This document shows, one piece after another, positions 15,154 through 24,171 of a stretch of 64,000 nucleotides of DNA. This DNA comes from Paracoccus sp. C2R09 (GTDB lineage Bacteria > Pseudomonadota > Alphaproteobacteria > Rhodobacterales > Rhodobacteraceae). A program made the translations under genes and the position numbers. The stretch's first letter is position 1. Each line of letters opens with the position of its first letter. The stretch is taken from positions 62,001-126,000 of the forward strand of contig NZ_JAHKQB010000010.1 in assembly GCF_018860625.1 (NCBI RefSeq), given 5' to 3'. The notes beneath the pieces were generated by a model that did no database searches, was not told the DNA's origin, and was given only the letters and a program-made list of their open reading frames with translations.

Positions 15154-16008
15154 TCAGGGAAGCAGTGCCTCCCTGGCGGCCTTCTTCATCGCGTCCTCGA
15201 GCGGGCGCAGCGCATCCGACATCATCCGGTTTGCCTGCCAATAGAGCGGCACGTCCACCGGCAGGTCCGGGTCCAGATCGACCAGCACGCCGTTTTCCAG
15301 ATCGTCCGCCACCAGCGCATCGGGGTTCATGCCCCAGCCCATCCCGCGCCGCGTGGCCTCGGCAAAGGCCTCGGACGAGGGGATGCGAACCAGGGGCAGC
15401 GTCACCGCGCAGCCCAGTTTGCGCCGCGCCCATTGTTCCTGCAGCATGTCCTTGGTGTTGAAGGACAGGCTGGGTGCCAGCGTCATGGCGGATGCATGGA
15501 TGCCGGTATCGAAATGCCGGGCCACGAAATCCGGGCTGGCGGTCGCGCGATATCGCATCTGGCCCAGGAACACCGCGTTGCAGCCGGGCAGGGGGCGTCC
15601 GGTCGTGGTGATCGCGGCCACGACCAGCCCGCGCCGAAGCCAGTCGACGGCATGGTCCTGGTCGTCGATCACGATGTCCAGCAGCCCCGGCGCGGCCTGC
15701 AGCGCGGGCATCGCCCAGCTGGCCAGGCTGTCGGCATTCAGCGCAATGCGGATATGGGGGGCTGCGTCCCCCTCGATCATCGCCTCCATCAGGCGGACGT
15801 TTTCCAGATGCGCGGCCAGCCTTGCGCCGGCCTCGGTCGGGGCCACGGGCGGGCCGCGATCAATGAGGGCGGCCCCGGCCCGTTCCTCGAGGTTGCGGAT
15901 GCGCTGCGAGACGGCCGAGGGCGTCACTCCGAGCGCGGCGGCGGCGGCATCGAAGCTGCCCCGGCGGATGATTTCGGCCAGGGCGGCAAGTGCGGGGTAA
16001 TCCAACAT
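15154..16008 (-). CDS. argP: LysR-family regulator of basic amino-acid export (ArgP/LysG)
   Basis: Transcriptional regulator of 284 residues. The N-terminal winged helix-turn-helix (residues 3-60) contains GSFDAAAAALGVTPSAVSQR. The sensor domain resembles ArgP/LysG (SFNTKDMLQEQWARRKLG, RRGMGWGMNP). ArgP-type proteins activate export of arginine or lysine when the amino acid accumulates. It is transcribed divergently from a LysE/ArgO exporter gene 80 bp away, the classic arrangement. It is expected to bind the AT-rich intergenic region. Confidence 0.92.
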   Translation of the reverse strand: MLDYPALAALAEIIRRGSFDAAAAALGVTPSAVSQRIRNLEERAGAALIDRGPPVAPTEAGARLAAHLENVRLMEAMIEGDAAPHIRIALNADSLASWAMPALQAAPGLLDIVIDDQDHAVDWLRRGLVVAAITTTGRPLPGCNAVFLGQMRYRATASPDFVARHFDTGIHASAMTLAPSLSFNTKDMLQEQWARRKLGCAVTLPLVRIPSSEAFAEATRRGMGWGMNPDALVADDLENGVLVDLDPDLPVDVPLYWQANRMMSDALRPLEDAMKKAAREALLP

Positions 16009-16010
16009 GA

Positions 16011-16040
16011 GTATAACTTAATCTGCTTAAATATATTTCA
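16011..16040. promoter_or_regulatory. AT-rich candidate LysR-type operator and promoter between argP and argO
   Basis: A 30-bp AT-rich block between the divergent starts contains ACTTAATCTGCTTAAATAT, with symmetric TTAA-N5-TTAA. Its low GC content and position fit a LysR binding site shared by both genes. The exact site is inferred. Confidence 0.45.
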
Positions 16041-16088
16041 GTTACTCTAATCACACGGACAGGATAGGGCAAGCGCGGAGGTGATGTC

Positions 16089-16688
16089 ATGCTTGCATCC
16101 TATTTCGGCGGTCTGGGGACCGGGATCTCGCTTATCGCGGCGATCGGGGCACAGAACGCCTTCGTGCTGCGCCAAGGCATCCTGCGGCGGCACGTCATGC
16201 CGGTCGTGTTGTTCTGCGCGCTGTCCGATGCGCTGCTTATCGCGCTTGGCGTGGCGGGGATGGGCGGCATCCTGCAACACGCGCCGGCATTGGCCAGCGC
16301 GATGCGGTGGGGCGGGGTGATCTTTCTGCTGGCCTATGGCGCACGGGCGCTGCTGTCGGCCTGGCGCGGCGGCGGCACCTTGCGCCCCGAGGGGCAGGAT
16401 CGCGGACTGTGGGGTGCCATGGCGCTGATCGCGGCGCTGACCTGGCTGAACCCGCATGTCTGGCTGGATACGGTGCTGCTGCTGGGGGGCATTTCCGCGC
16501 AATGGCCGCAGCCCTGGGGCTTCGGTCTGGGTGCGATGACGGGATCGCTGCTGTTCTTCATGGTGCTGGGCCACGGGGCGCGGTTCCTGGCACCGGTCTT
16601 TGCGCGTCCGGTCGCTTGGCGGGTGCTAGATACGCTGGTCGCGCTGCTGATGTGGTCCATCGCATGGAAGCTGATCCGGGGCGCGTGA
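16089..16688 (+). CDS. argO: LysE/ArgO-family amino-acid exporter
   Basis: Exports arginine, lysine or analogues such as canavanine across the inner membrane. The 199-residue protein has about six hydrophobic helices and the family signatures GAQNAFVLRQGI (residues 20-31) and TWLNPHVWLDTVLL (about 118-131). The ATG at 16089 is preceded by GGAGG with 7-nt spacing. It is divergent from, and presumably controlled by, the ArgP-like regulator. ArgO versus LysE substrate preference cannot be told. Confidence 0.93.
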   Translation: MLASYFGGLGTGISLIAAIGAQNAFVLRQGILRRHVMPVVLFCALSDALLIALGVAGMGGILQHAPALASAMRWGGVIFLLAYGARALLSAWRGGGTLRPEGQDRGLWGAMALIAALTWLNPHVWLDTVLLLGGISAQWPQPWGFGLGAMTGSLLFFMVLGHGARFLAPVFARPVAWRVLDTLVALLMWSIAWKLIRGA

Positions 16689-16737
16689 CCCGCAGTTAGA
16701 ACTTGCCTTGCGGCGCGGGACGCGGCAGTTGCACATC

Positions 16738-17646
16738 ATGCAGGATATTTCACAGAACCGCCGGGACATGATCGGCATCGGCTGGATGCTGCTGACGGGG
16801 CTGTGCTTCGTCACGGTGAACAGCATCGTGCGCGGCCTTGATGGGGCGCTGCCTGCCGCGCAGGCGGCCTTCATCCGCTTCGTGATCGGGCTGATCTTCC
16901 TTCTGCCCGTCATCCTGCCCGCACTGCGCCGCGGCTTTCCACGCCCCGTCTGGGGGCTGATCGCGACACGGGGGGCATTGCACACCGTGGCGGTCACGGC
17001 GTGGTTCTATGCGATGTCGCGCATCACCGTGGCCGAGGTGACGGCGATCGGCTTTCTCAACCCCATCATCGTGACCATCGGCGCGGCCCTGTTCATGGGC
17101 GAGAAGCTGGCCGCGCGGCGGATCGCGGCGGTGGGCGTCGCACTGCTGGGGGCGCTGGTCGTGCTGCGTCCGGGGCTGCGTCCGCTGGATCCGGGCCATC
17201 TGTCTCAGGTCGGCGCGGCGCTGGCCTTCGGCGCGTCCTATCTGGTCGCCAAGCGACTGAGCGAACGCGTCCCCGCATCGGTCGTCGTCGCGATGATGTC
17301 GCTGACCGTCGCGATCGGCCTGCTGCCCTTGGCCCTTGCGCAATGGGTGCAGCCGACGCTGGTGCAGGTCCTGTGGCTGGGGCTGGTCGCGGTTTTCGCC
17401 ACGGGGGGGCATTACTGCATGACCCGCGCCTTCGCTGCGGCGCCGCTGACGGTGACGCAGCCCGTCACCTTCCTGCAGCTGGTCTGGGCCAGCCTTGTCG
17501 GCGTGATCCTGTTCCACGAACCGTTGGACGGCTGGGTCATGCTGGGGGGCGGGATGATGATCGGCGCGATCACCTATATCACCTGGCGCGAGGCCCGGCT
17601 TCGCGCCGCGCCCCGCACCCCGCCCGCGCCTGCCACCAAGGCCTAG
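16738..17646 (+). CDS. EamA/DMT-family exporter
   Basis: A 302-residue membrane protein with ten hydrophobic segments in two EamA repeats (about residues 12-145 and 160-285). Signatures are FYAMSRITVAEVTAIGFLNPI in the first repeat and AFAAAPLTVTQPVTFLQLVW in the second. Members of this family export amino acids, metabolites or drugs; the substrate here is unknown. The start could also be at 16708 or 16768. Its TAG stop shares the palindrome CTAG with the stop of the convergent allE gene. Confidence 0.85.
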   Translation: MQDISQNRRDMIGIGWMLLTGLCFVTVNSIVRGLDGALPAAQAAFIRFVIGLIFLLPVILPALRRGFPRPVWGLIATRGALHTVAVTAWFYAMSRITVAEVTAIGFLNPIIVTIGAALFMGEKLAARRIAAVGVALLGALVVLRPGLRPLDPGHLSQVGAALAFGASYLVAKRLSERVPASVVVAMMSLTVAIGLLPLALAQWVQPTLVQVLWLGLVAVFATGGHYCMTRAFAAAPLTVTQPVTFLQLVWASLVGVILFHEPLDGWVMLGGGMMIGAITYITWREARLRAAPRTPPAPATKA

Positions 17647-18533
17647 CGGTTGGGCCAGAGCATGGCGTGCCTGTTCACGTCCTTGTAGAGCAGGTAGCGG
17701 AAGCGCCCCGGCCCGCCGGCATAGCAGGCCTGCGGGCAGAAGGCGCGCAGCCACATGAAATCGCCCGGACCGACCTCGACCCAGTCGCGGTTCAGGCGAT
17801 AGACGGCCTTGCCCTCCAGCACGAAAAGGCCGTGTTCCATTACATGCGTCTCGGCAAAGGGGATCGACCCGCCGGGCTGGAAGGTGACCAGCGTGATATG
17901 CATGTCGTGGCGCAGATCGGCCGGATCCATGAAGCGCGTCGTGCCCCATGCGCCATCGGTGTCCGGCATCATCGAGGGCGCGACGTCCTGTTCACGCGTC
18001 ACGATGGGATCGGGGCGGTCGATCCCCGCGGCGGGCTGCCAGCGCTTGCGCCACCAGTGGAAGCCCGTATTGCCCGGCGTCGTGTTGCGCAGGGTCCAAG
18101 GCGTGCCGGGGGGGACATAGGCGAAGCCGCCCGGTCCCAGCAGATGCTCGGTCCCCTCGATGGTCAGGCAGACCTCGCCGCCGGTGACGAAGAAGGCGTG
18201 CTGGATCTCGGGGTCGTCCTCGGGGGTGTCGCAGCCGCCGCCCTCGGCCAGTTCGACGATGTATTGGCTGAAAGTCTCGGCAAAGCCCGACAACGGTCGC
18301 GCCAGCATCCACATCCGCATCCCGCGCCAACCCGGAAGATAGGACGTCACGATGTCGCGCATGACGGTGCGCGGGATGACGGCATAGGCTTCGGTGAAGA
18401 CGGCGGTGTCGGTCGTCAGCCCGGCCTGCGGCGGCAGGCCGGCGACGGGCCCGGCATAGGGGCTGGGGTGATGCGGCTGGCTGATCTGCGCGATATCGCC
18501 CGTGGGCGCACCTTTCGGGGGCTGGTCGTTCAT
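17643..18533 (-). CDS. allE: (S)-ureidoglycine aminohydrolase
   Basis: Manganese-dependent bicupin that releases ammonia from (S)-ureidoglycine to give (S)-ureidoglycolate, a late step of allantoin degradation. The 296-residue protein shows two cupin modules. The first covers about residues 60-165 (HAFFVTGGEVCLTIEG, GGFAYVPPGTPW). The second covers about 200-290 (FAETHVMEHGLFVLEGKAVY, VEVGPGDFMWLRAFCPQACY), with His and Glu metal ligands. It is coupled by ATGA to the upstream puuE-uraD fusion. The allantoate amidohydrolase that makes its substrate is not in the window. Confidence 0.93.
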   Translation of the reverse strand: MNDQPPKGAPTGDIAQISQPHHPSPYAGPVAGLPPQAGLTTDTAVFTEAYAVIPRTVMRDIVTSYLPGWRGMRMWMLARPLSGFAETFSQYIVELAEGGGCDTPEDDPEIQHAFFVTGGEVCLTIEGTEHLLGPGGFAYVPPGTPWTLRNTTPGNTGFHWWRKRWQPAAGIDRPDPIVTREQDVAPSMMPDTDGAWGTTRFMDPADLRHDMHITLVTFQPGGSIPFAETHVMEHGLFVLEGKAVYRLNRDWVEVGPGDFMWLRAFCPQACYAGGPGRFRYLLYKDVNRHAMLWPNR

Positions 18534-19942
18534 GCAAGGGCCTCCTTCAGGCGCAGTTCTCCGATGCGCACGACCTGTTCCTCGGCCGTGCTGCGTTCGG
18601 TTTCGGTGTCGTTGTCCAGCCGGGTCCGCATCGCGGACATGATCCCGGCCTTGTCATGGTCGCGCACGGCGATGATGAAGGGAAAGCCGTGCCGCGCGAC
18701 ATAGGCCTCGTTCACGCGGTTGAATTCCGCGCGTTCGGCATCGGTCAGGGCATCCAGCCCGGCGCTTGCCTGTTCGGACGTGCTGTCGGCGGTCAGGCGC
18801 CTGGCCTGCGCCAGCTTGCCCGCAAGGTCGGGATGGGCGCGCAGGACGCCCAGCCGTTCGGCATCGCCAGCCGCCCGGAAAACCTGCGCCATCCGGCCCG
18901 CAAGGCCCACCGCACTGTCATGGACGGCGCCCATCTCGGCATCCCAGACGCGTTCCGCGATCCAGGGCGAATGTTCATAGATCCCGCCGAAGCGTTCGAC
19001 GAATTCCGCGCGATCCATGCGCGAGGGGCGCAAGCGCGGCTGCCAGGGATGTTCGGCGGCCCAGTGCCGTGCGATGTCCAGCCGCGTGGCGAACCAGACG
19101 CCCTCGTGCGATTGCACATGGTCCAGGAACCGCCGCAGCGCCATCGCGCGGCCCGGACGGCCCGCAAGGCGGCAATGCAGCCCGATCGAGAACATCCTGG
19201 GCGCACCTGCCGCCCCTTCGGCATAGAGCAGGTCGAAGCTGTCGCGCAGATAGTCGAAGAAATCCGTGCCCGTCCCGAAGCCCTGACCCGACGAGAAGCG
19301 CATGTCATTGGCATCCATCGTGTAGGGCACGATCAGCTGCGCGCCGCCATCGTGTTCGTGCCAGTAGGGCAGCTCGTCGGCGATGCTGTCGGAAAGGTAT
19401 TCGAACCCGCCTTCCTCGCAGCCCAGCCGGATCGTGTTCATCGAACAGCGCCCCTGGTAGAAGCCGCGCGGGCGTTCGCCGGTCACCTGCCGGTGCAGCT
19501 CGACCGCGCGGGCGATGTGGTCGGCCTCGATCTCGGGGGGAACGTCGCGGTAATCGATCCAGCGCAGGCCATGGGTCGCGATCTCCCACCCGGCCGATTT
19601 CATTGCGGCCACCTGTTCGGGGCTGCGTTCCAGCGCGGTCGCCACGCCATAGACGGTGACGGGCAGGTCCTTCAGCATCCGGTGCATCCGCCAGAAGCCC
19701 GACCGCGCCCCGTAATCATAGATCGATTCCATGTTCCAGTGCCGCTGTCCGGGCCAGGGCTGGGCGCCGATGATCTCGGACAGGAAGGCCTCCGAGGCCT
19801 GATCGCCATGTTCGACGCTGTTCTCGCCGCCCTCTTCGTAATTCAGCACGATCTGCACGGCGATGCGCGCATTGCCCGGCCAACGCGGATCGGGTGGGGT
19901 TTCGCCATATCCTCGCAGGTCGCGGCTGTAGCGCATCTTCAT
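18530..19942 (-). CDS. puuE: allantoinase PuuE fused to OHCU decarboxylase UraD
   Basis: A 470-residue bifunctional enzyme. Residues 1 to about 300 form PuuE, a metal-independent allantoinase of polysaccharide-deacetylase fold (VLNYEEGGENSVEHGD, EIATHGLRWIDYRD, YDYGARSGFWRMHR). From about 315 to the end comes UraD, which decarboxylates OHCU to (S)-allantoin (SPWIAERVWDAEMGAVHDS, LGVLRAHPDLAGKLAQA, NEAYVARHGFPFIIAVRD). The domains catalyse consecutive steps. Start 19942 (MKMRYSRDLRGYG) fits other PuuE proteins; an alternative lies at 19969. allE follows by an ATGA overlap. Confidence 0.92.
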   Translation of the reverse strand: MKMRYSRDLRGYGETPPDPRWPGNARIAVQIVLNYEEGGENSVEHGDQASEAFLSEIIGAQPWPGQRHWNMESIYDYGARSGFWRMHRMLKDLPVTVYGVATALERSPEQVAAMKSAGWEIATHGLRWIDYRDVPPEIEADHIARAVELHRQVTGERPRGFYQGRCSMNTIRLGCEEGGFEYLSDSIADELPYWHEHDGGAQLIVPYTMDANDMRFSSGQGFGTGTDFFDYLRDSFDLLYAEGAAGAPRMFSIGLHCRLAGRPGRAMALRRFLDHVQSHEGVWFATRLDIARHWAAEHPWQPRLRPSRMDRAEFVERFGGIYEHSPWIAERVWDAEMGAVHDSAVGLAGRMAQVFRAAGDAERLGVLRAHPDLAGKLAQARRLTADSTSEQASAGLDALTDAERAEFNRVNEAYVARHGFPFIIAVRDHDKAGIMSAMRTRLDNDTETERSTAEEQVVRIGELRLKEALA

Positions 19943-20157
19943 CTCCGGTTCTTCGGGGTGTCGCGGCATCACAAAATCGCGCATAAGGCGCGCGTGCAAG
20001 CGCCGCTTTGCCAAATTCACTATCAACGAATCGTCGAATATCGACCGGTTTTCAAGATTTCATGGAAAGACTTGAGCCATCTGGGTCGGTTGAGACAGCC
20101 CTTGCCTGCGCCCATGCTGCGCCGAAAGGGCGGCCCAGAACCCGCCAAGGGGGGACA

Positions 20158-21459
20158 ATGCAGAACTTCTTCAAGCTGGCCGAGAAGGGCAGCAGCATCC
20201 GGACCGAGCTGATCGCCGGTCTGACCACTTTCCTGACGATGGCCTACATCATCTTCGTCAATCCCGAGATCCTGTCCAGCACCGGAATGGACCGCGACGC
20301 GGTCTTCGTGGCGACCTGCCTGGCGGCGGCGTCGGGGTCGCTGATCATGGGGCTGTGGGCCAACTGGCCCATCGGGATGGCACCGGGCATGGGCCTGAAC
20401 GCCTTTTTCGCCTTCACGGTCGTGGCGGGCATGGGCTTCACCTGGCAGCAGGCACTGGGCGCGGTCTTCATCAGCGGCATCGTCTTCCTGATCCTGTCGG
20501 TGACGGGCATCCGGCGCTGGCTGATCGGGGGCATCCCGGGATCCATGCGCAGCGCAATCGCGGCGGGGATCGGGCTGTTCCTTGCGATCATCGCGCTGCA
20601 ATCGTCCGGGATCGTAGTGGACAACCCGACCACGCTGGTGGGACTGGGCGAGCTGACCGCGCCCGGAACGGCGCTGACCATCGCGGGCTTCTTCCTGATC
20701 GTGACGCTGGACGCGCTGAAGGTGCGCGGCGCGATCCTGATCGGCATCCTGGTCATCACCATCGCCGCGATCCTGCTGGGCGTCAGCAGCTTCGGGGGCA
20801 TCGTGTCGATGCCGCCCCCGATCGCGCCGACCTTCCTGCAACTGGATATCGCGGGCGCGCTGACGGCGGGGATCTTCCAGGTGATCCTGGTCATGGTCCT
20901 GGTCGAGGTCTTCGACGCCACGGGCACGCTGATCGGCGTTGCGAAACGCGCGGGCCTTCTCAGCGACAAGGGCACGGACCGCGACCCGAACCTGGGCCGC
21001 GCGCTGATGGCGGATTCCACCGCGATCACCCTGGGCTCGATGCTGGGCACCTCCTCGACCACCGCCTATGTCGAGAGCGCGTCGGGCGTGCAGGCAGGCG
21101 GGCGGACCGGGCTGACCGCCGTCGTCGTGGGCGTGCTGTTCCTGCTGGCGATGTTCTTCGCGCCGCTGGCGGGGGCGGTCCCGGCCTATGCGACGGCGCC
21201 CGCGCTGCTGTATGTGGCCACGCTGATGCTGCGCGAACTGGCCGAGCTGGACTGGGACGACGTGACCGAGGCCGCGCCCGCGGTGCTGACGGCGATCGCC
21301 ATGCCGCTGACCTATTCCATCGCGAACGGTCTGGCCTTCGGCTTCGTATCCTATGCCGCGATCAAGCTGCTGACGGGGCGGGCAGGGCAGGTCCATGCGG
21401 CGACCTGGGTGATCGCGGGCCTGTTCGTCGCCAAGTTCGCCTTCTTCGGCGGGCACTGA
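20158..21459 (+). CDS. NCS2-family purine permease, AzgA/GhxP type
   Basis: Imports hypoxanthine, guanine or adenine with protons across the inner membrane. The 433-residue protein has about 12 hydrophobic segments and the AzgA-type signatures AGLTTFLTMAYIIFVNP (residues 21-37), GMAPGMGLNAFF (about 75-86) and DATGTLIGVAKRAGL (about 257-271). A further marker is GTSSTTAYVESASGVQAGGR (about 298-317). The ATG at 20158 has a purine-rich AAGGGGGGA site. It diverges from puuE-uraD and would supply substrate to guanine deaminase and xanthine dehydrogenase encoded downstream. Confidence 0.9.
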   Translation: MQNFFKLAEKGSSIRTELIAGLTTFLTMAYIIFVNPEILSSTGMDRDAVFVATCLAAASGSLIMGLWANWPIGMAPGMGLNAFFAFTVVAGMGFTWQQALGAVFISGIVFLILSVTGIRRWLIGGIPGSMRSAIAAGIGLFLAIIALQSSGIVVDNPTTLVGLGELTAPGTALTIAGFFLIVTLDALKVRGAILIGILVITIAAILLGVSSFGGIVSMPPPIAPTFLQLDIAGALTAGIFQVILVMVLVEVFDATGTLIGVAKRAGLLSDKGTDRDPNLGRALMADSTAITLGSMLGTSSTTAYVESASGVQAGGRTGLTAVVVGVLFLLAMFFAPLAGAVPAYATAPALLYVATLMLRELAELDWDDVTEAAPAVLTAIAMPLTYSIANGLAFGFVSYAAIKLLTGRAGQVHAATWVIAGLFVAKFAFFGGH

Positions 21460-21467
21460 GAATGGGG

Positions 21468-21496
21468 GCGGGGGTCGTGCGAATGACGCCCCCCGC
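21468..21496. terminator. stem-loop between convergent purine permease and IclR genes
   Basis: GCGGGGG (21468-21474) pairs with CCCCCGC (21490-21496) across a 15-nt loop. It fills the 37-nt gap between the two stop codons and is probably bidirectional. Confidence 0.5.
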
Positions 21497-22321
21497 TCAG
21501 CGTCGTGTTTCAGCGGGCGCAGCGCCCAGGGCCTCGCTCAGGTCCTGGGCCGCCGCCACCACCGTGGCCCCAAGCGTCTTGATATGTTCCATCCCGATCC
21601 GATGCGAAGGCCCGCTGACCGATATCCCGGCCATCGCCTCGCCCGACAGATCGAAGACCGGGGCCGCGATGCAGCGCATCCCGCGCGTGCGTTCCTCGTC
21701 ATCCAGCGAAAAGCCGCGATGCCTGATCCGCGCCAGGTCGGCCATCAGGTCCGACCGGTCGATCAGCGTGGAATCGGTGAACCGCGACAGGCCCGGTCCC
21801 TCGATCAGCGCGTCCAGCAATTCGGGCCGCCCGAAGGCCAGCAGCGCCTTGCCGATGCCCGAGGCGTGCAGCGGCGACCGGGTGCCCGGCGGGAAGAACG
21901 CGCGGATCGTCTCCTGCGTCTCGACCTGGGACAGGAACAGCACGGTCTCGCCCTGCAGGATGCCCAGGTTCGCGGTTTCGCCCGTATGTTCCATCAGCGA
22001 CCGCAGGATGGGCCGCGCACGTTCCACAAGACCCGACCGGCGCATGAAGGCGGACCCCAGGCGGAAGGTCGCGGGGCCGATGTTCCAGGCCTGGGTCGAG
22101 GGGTCGCTTTCGACCATGCCGCGGGTCGCCAAGGTGTGCAGCACGCGGTGCACGGTCGATGGCGGCTGGCCGGAATGTTCGGCCACCTCGGACAGGGTCA
22201 GGCCGGGACGTGCCGACAGCAGGTCCAGCAGGTCCAGTGCCCGGTCCAGCGCCTGCACGGTGGCCGGTGCCTCGAGGGCGGGCTTGCGCGGGCGCCCGCG
22301 ACGGCGGGTCGGGTCTGCCAT
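21497..22321 (-). CDS. IclR-family transcriptional regulator of purine/ureide genes
   Basis: A 274-residue regulator. A basic N-terminal tail (RRRGRPRKP) precedes a winged helix-turn-helix (about 22-85; LTLSEVAEHSGQPPSTVHRV) and an IclR effector domain (about 100-260; LHASGIGKALLAFG, RGMRCIAAPVFD). IclR proteins of this group, such as AllR, respond to allantoin-pathway metabolites such as glyoxylate. It diverges from the urate/xanthine permease gene, and the 285-nt gap holds a palindromic candidate binding site. The effector is not known. Confidence 0.88.
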   Translation of the reverse strand: MADPTRRRGRPRKPALEAPATVQALDRALDLLDLLSARPGLTLSEVAEHSGQPPSTVHRVLHTLATRGMVESDPSTQAWNIGPATFRLGSAFMRRSGLVERARPILRSLMEHTGETANLGILQGETVLFLSQVETQETIRAFFPPGTRSPLHASGIGKALLAFGRPELLDALIEGPGLSRFTDSTLIDRSDLMADLARIRHRGFSLDDEERTRGMRCIAAPVFDLSGEAMAGISVSGPSHRIGMEHIKTLGATVVAAAQDLSEALGAAPAETRR

Positions 22322-22440
22322 CTGCTGTCTCCGTCTGCTGCGTTACGGTGTTTTCGCCGGAAAAAGCTGTCAGACAAGCAAAAAATGCCACGTCCCTGCC
22401 GCATGGCACGGTTTGCGCGCCTTTATGCTGCCGAAAAAAC

Positions 22441-22476
22441 GTGCAGTCGAATGCCGCTCATTGGTGCAGTCCAATG
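22441..22476. promoter_or_regulatory. candidate IclR operator upstream of the urate/xanthine permease
   Basis: Two 13-bp direct repeats, GTGCAGTCGAATG at 22441 and GTGCAGTCCAATG at 22464, differ at one base and are 23 nt apart. The second overlaps a perfect palindrome CATTGG-N6-CCAATG (22459-22476). Location in the IclR/permease divergent promoter region supports an operator. Confidence 0.55.
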
Positions 22477-22606
22477 ATGACGGCGCGTGCGCAATCCGCG
22501 AATCATGGCAGGATGGACGGCAGGGGCCCAAGCATCCGGAATGCGCCCCGGCAACGATCCGGCGACCGGCATCATCAAGAACCTACAAAGGACAGGGGGA
22601 CCGAAC

Positions 22607-24070
22607 ATGGCCGAAAACACGCTTGGAACGCCCGAGCAGCTTCGAGATCCGAACTTCACGCCGCCATTGCTGAAGGCCATCCCGCTTGGGGTGCAGCATG
22701 TGCTGGCGATGTTCGTGGCGAACGTGACGCCCGCGATCATCGTGGCGGGGGCGGCCGGTTTCGGCTTCGGGTCGAACAGCCCCGATTTCCCGGAACTGCT
22801 GTACCTGATCCAGATGTCCATGCTGTTCGCGGGCATCGCGACGCTGCTGCAGACGATCACCGTCGGGCCGGTGGGGGCGGCGCTGCCCATCGTGCAAGGC
22901 ACGTCCTTCGCCTTCATCCCGATCATGATCCCGCTGGTCGCGGGCAAGGGGGTCGACGGGCTTGCGGCGCTGTTCACGGGCGTGCTGATCGGCGGGCTGT
23001 TCCACGCGGCCCTGGGGCTGGTGATCGGGCGCATCCGCTTTGCCCTGCCGCCGCTGGTGACGGGCCTTGTGGTGACCATGATCGGCCTTGCGCTGGTCAA
23101 GGTGGGTATCGAATACGCGGCAGGCGGCGTGGCGGCCAAGGCGCAGGGCTCGGATGCCTATGGCAGCCTTGCCAGCTGGTCGGCGGCGCTGGTCGTCGTC
23201 GCGGTGACGCTCGGGCTCAAGTTCTATGCGCGCGGGATGCTGGCGATCTCGGCGGTTCTGGTGGGGATCCTTGCGGGCTACGGCTTCTGCCTGGTGACGG
23301 GCAAGCTGACGATCGAGGCCATCGGCGGGTCGTGGTCGAACGCCGCGGCCTTCGCCCTGCCCATGCCCTTCAGATACGGGTTCGAGCTGTCCTTCGCCGC
23401 GATCATCGGGTTCTGCCTGATGGCCTTCGTATCCGCGGTCGAGACGGTGGGCGACGTGTCGGGCATCACCAAGGGTGGCGCCGACCGCGAGGCCACCGAC
23501 CGAGAGATCGAGGGCGCGACCTATGCCGACGGTCTGGGCACCGCCATCGCGGGCGTCTTCGGCGGCTTTCCCAACACCTCGTTCAGCCAGAATGTCGGCC
23601 TGATCGCCATGACCGGCGTCATGAGCCGCCATGTCGTGACCATCGGCGCGGTGTTCCTGATCATCTGCGGACTGATGCCCAAGATCGGCGGCGTGATCCG
23701 CACCATCCCGATCGAGGTGCTGGGCGGCGGCGTCATCGTCATGTTCGGCATGGTCGTGGCCTCGGGCATCTCGATGCTGTCGGACGTGAACTGGAACCGC
23801 CGCAACATGGTGATCTTTGCCGTGGCCCTGTCGGTCGGACTGGGCCTGCAGCTCGAGGCGATGGGCACCGCGCCCGGATCGCCCGACGCGCTGCAGCATC
23901 TGCCCGACACGCTGCGGGTGCTGGGCGCTTCGGGCATCCTGCCCGCGGCCCTGATCGCCATCGTGCTGAACCTGCTGCTGCCCGAGGAACTGGCGGCCGA
24001 GGCCACGGACGAGGTGTCGGGCGGGTTGTCGGGTCGGGGGTCGGGCCTGCGCGGCCAGGACCCGGTGTGA
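22607..24070 (+). CDS. NCS2-family urate/xanthine permease
   Basis: Proton symporter for urate or xanthine. The 487-residue protein has about 14 hydrophobic segments and the NAT signature near the middle (FPNTSFSQNVGLIAMTG, about residues 324-340). Also typical are GVQHVLAMFVANVTPAIIVA near the start and ETVGDVSGITKGG. FPNTSFSQNVGL is the usual form in bacterial urate and xanthine carriers such as UacT, PucJ and PucK. It lies directly upstream of uraH and puuD, so urate is the likely substrate. The ATG at 22607 follows GGACAGGGGGA. Confidence 0.9.
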   Translation: MAENTLGTPEQLRDPNFTPPLLKAIPLGVQHVLAMFVANVTPAIIVAGAAGFGFGSNSPDFPELLYLIQMSMLFAGIATLLQTITVGPVGAALPIVQGTSFAFIPIMIPLVAGKGVDGLAALFTGVLIGGLFHAALGLVIGRIRFALPPLVTGLVVTMIGLALVKVGIEYAAGGVAAKAQGSDAYGSLASWSAALVVVAVTLGLKFYARGMLAISAVLVGILAGYGFCLVTGKLTIEAIGGSWSNAAAFALPMPFRYGFELSFAAIIGFCLMAFVSAVETVGDVSGITKGGADREATDREIEGATYADGLGTAIAGVFGGFPNTSFSQNVGLIAMTGVMSRHVVTIGAVFLIICGLMPKIGGVIRTIPIEVLGGGVIVMFGMVVASGISMLSDVNWNRRNMVIFAVALSVGLGLQLEAMGTAPGSPDALQHLPDTLRVLGASGILPAALIAIVLNLLLPEELAAEATDEVSGGLSGRGSGLRGQDPV

Positions 24071-24171
24071 CGATTTTCAACGAATCCTGAAGACTGCCTT
24101 GCGCCGGGTCGCCGTTTATCGGCCCGGCGCTTCGGCTATCAAGCGACAGGGACAATGCAGAAGGGGGCATC

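Noticed and set aside
20040-20157. Purine riboswitch before the AzgA-type permease gene
   Set aside because: The conserved loop sequences and three-way junction of purine riboswitches are not visible, and these elements are rare in alphaproteobacteria.
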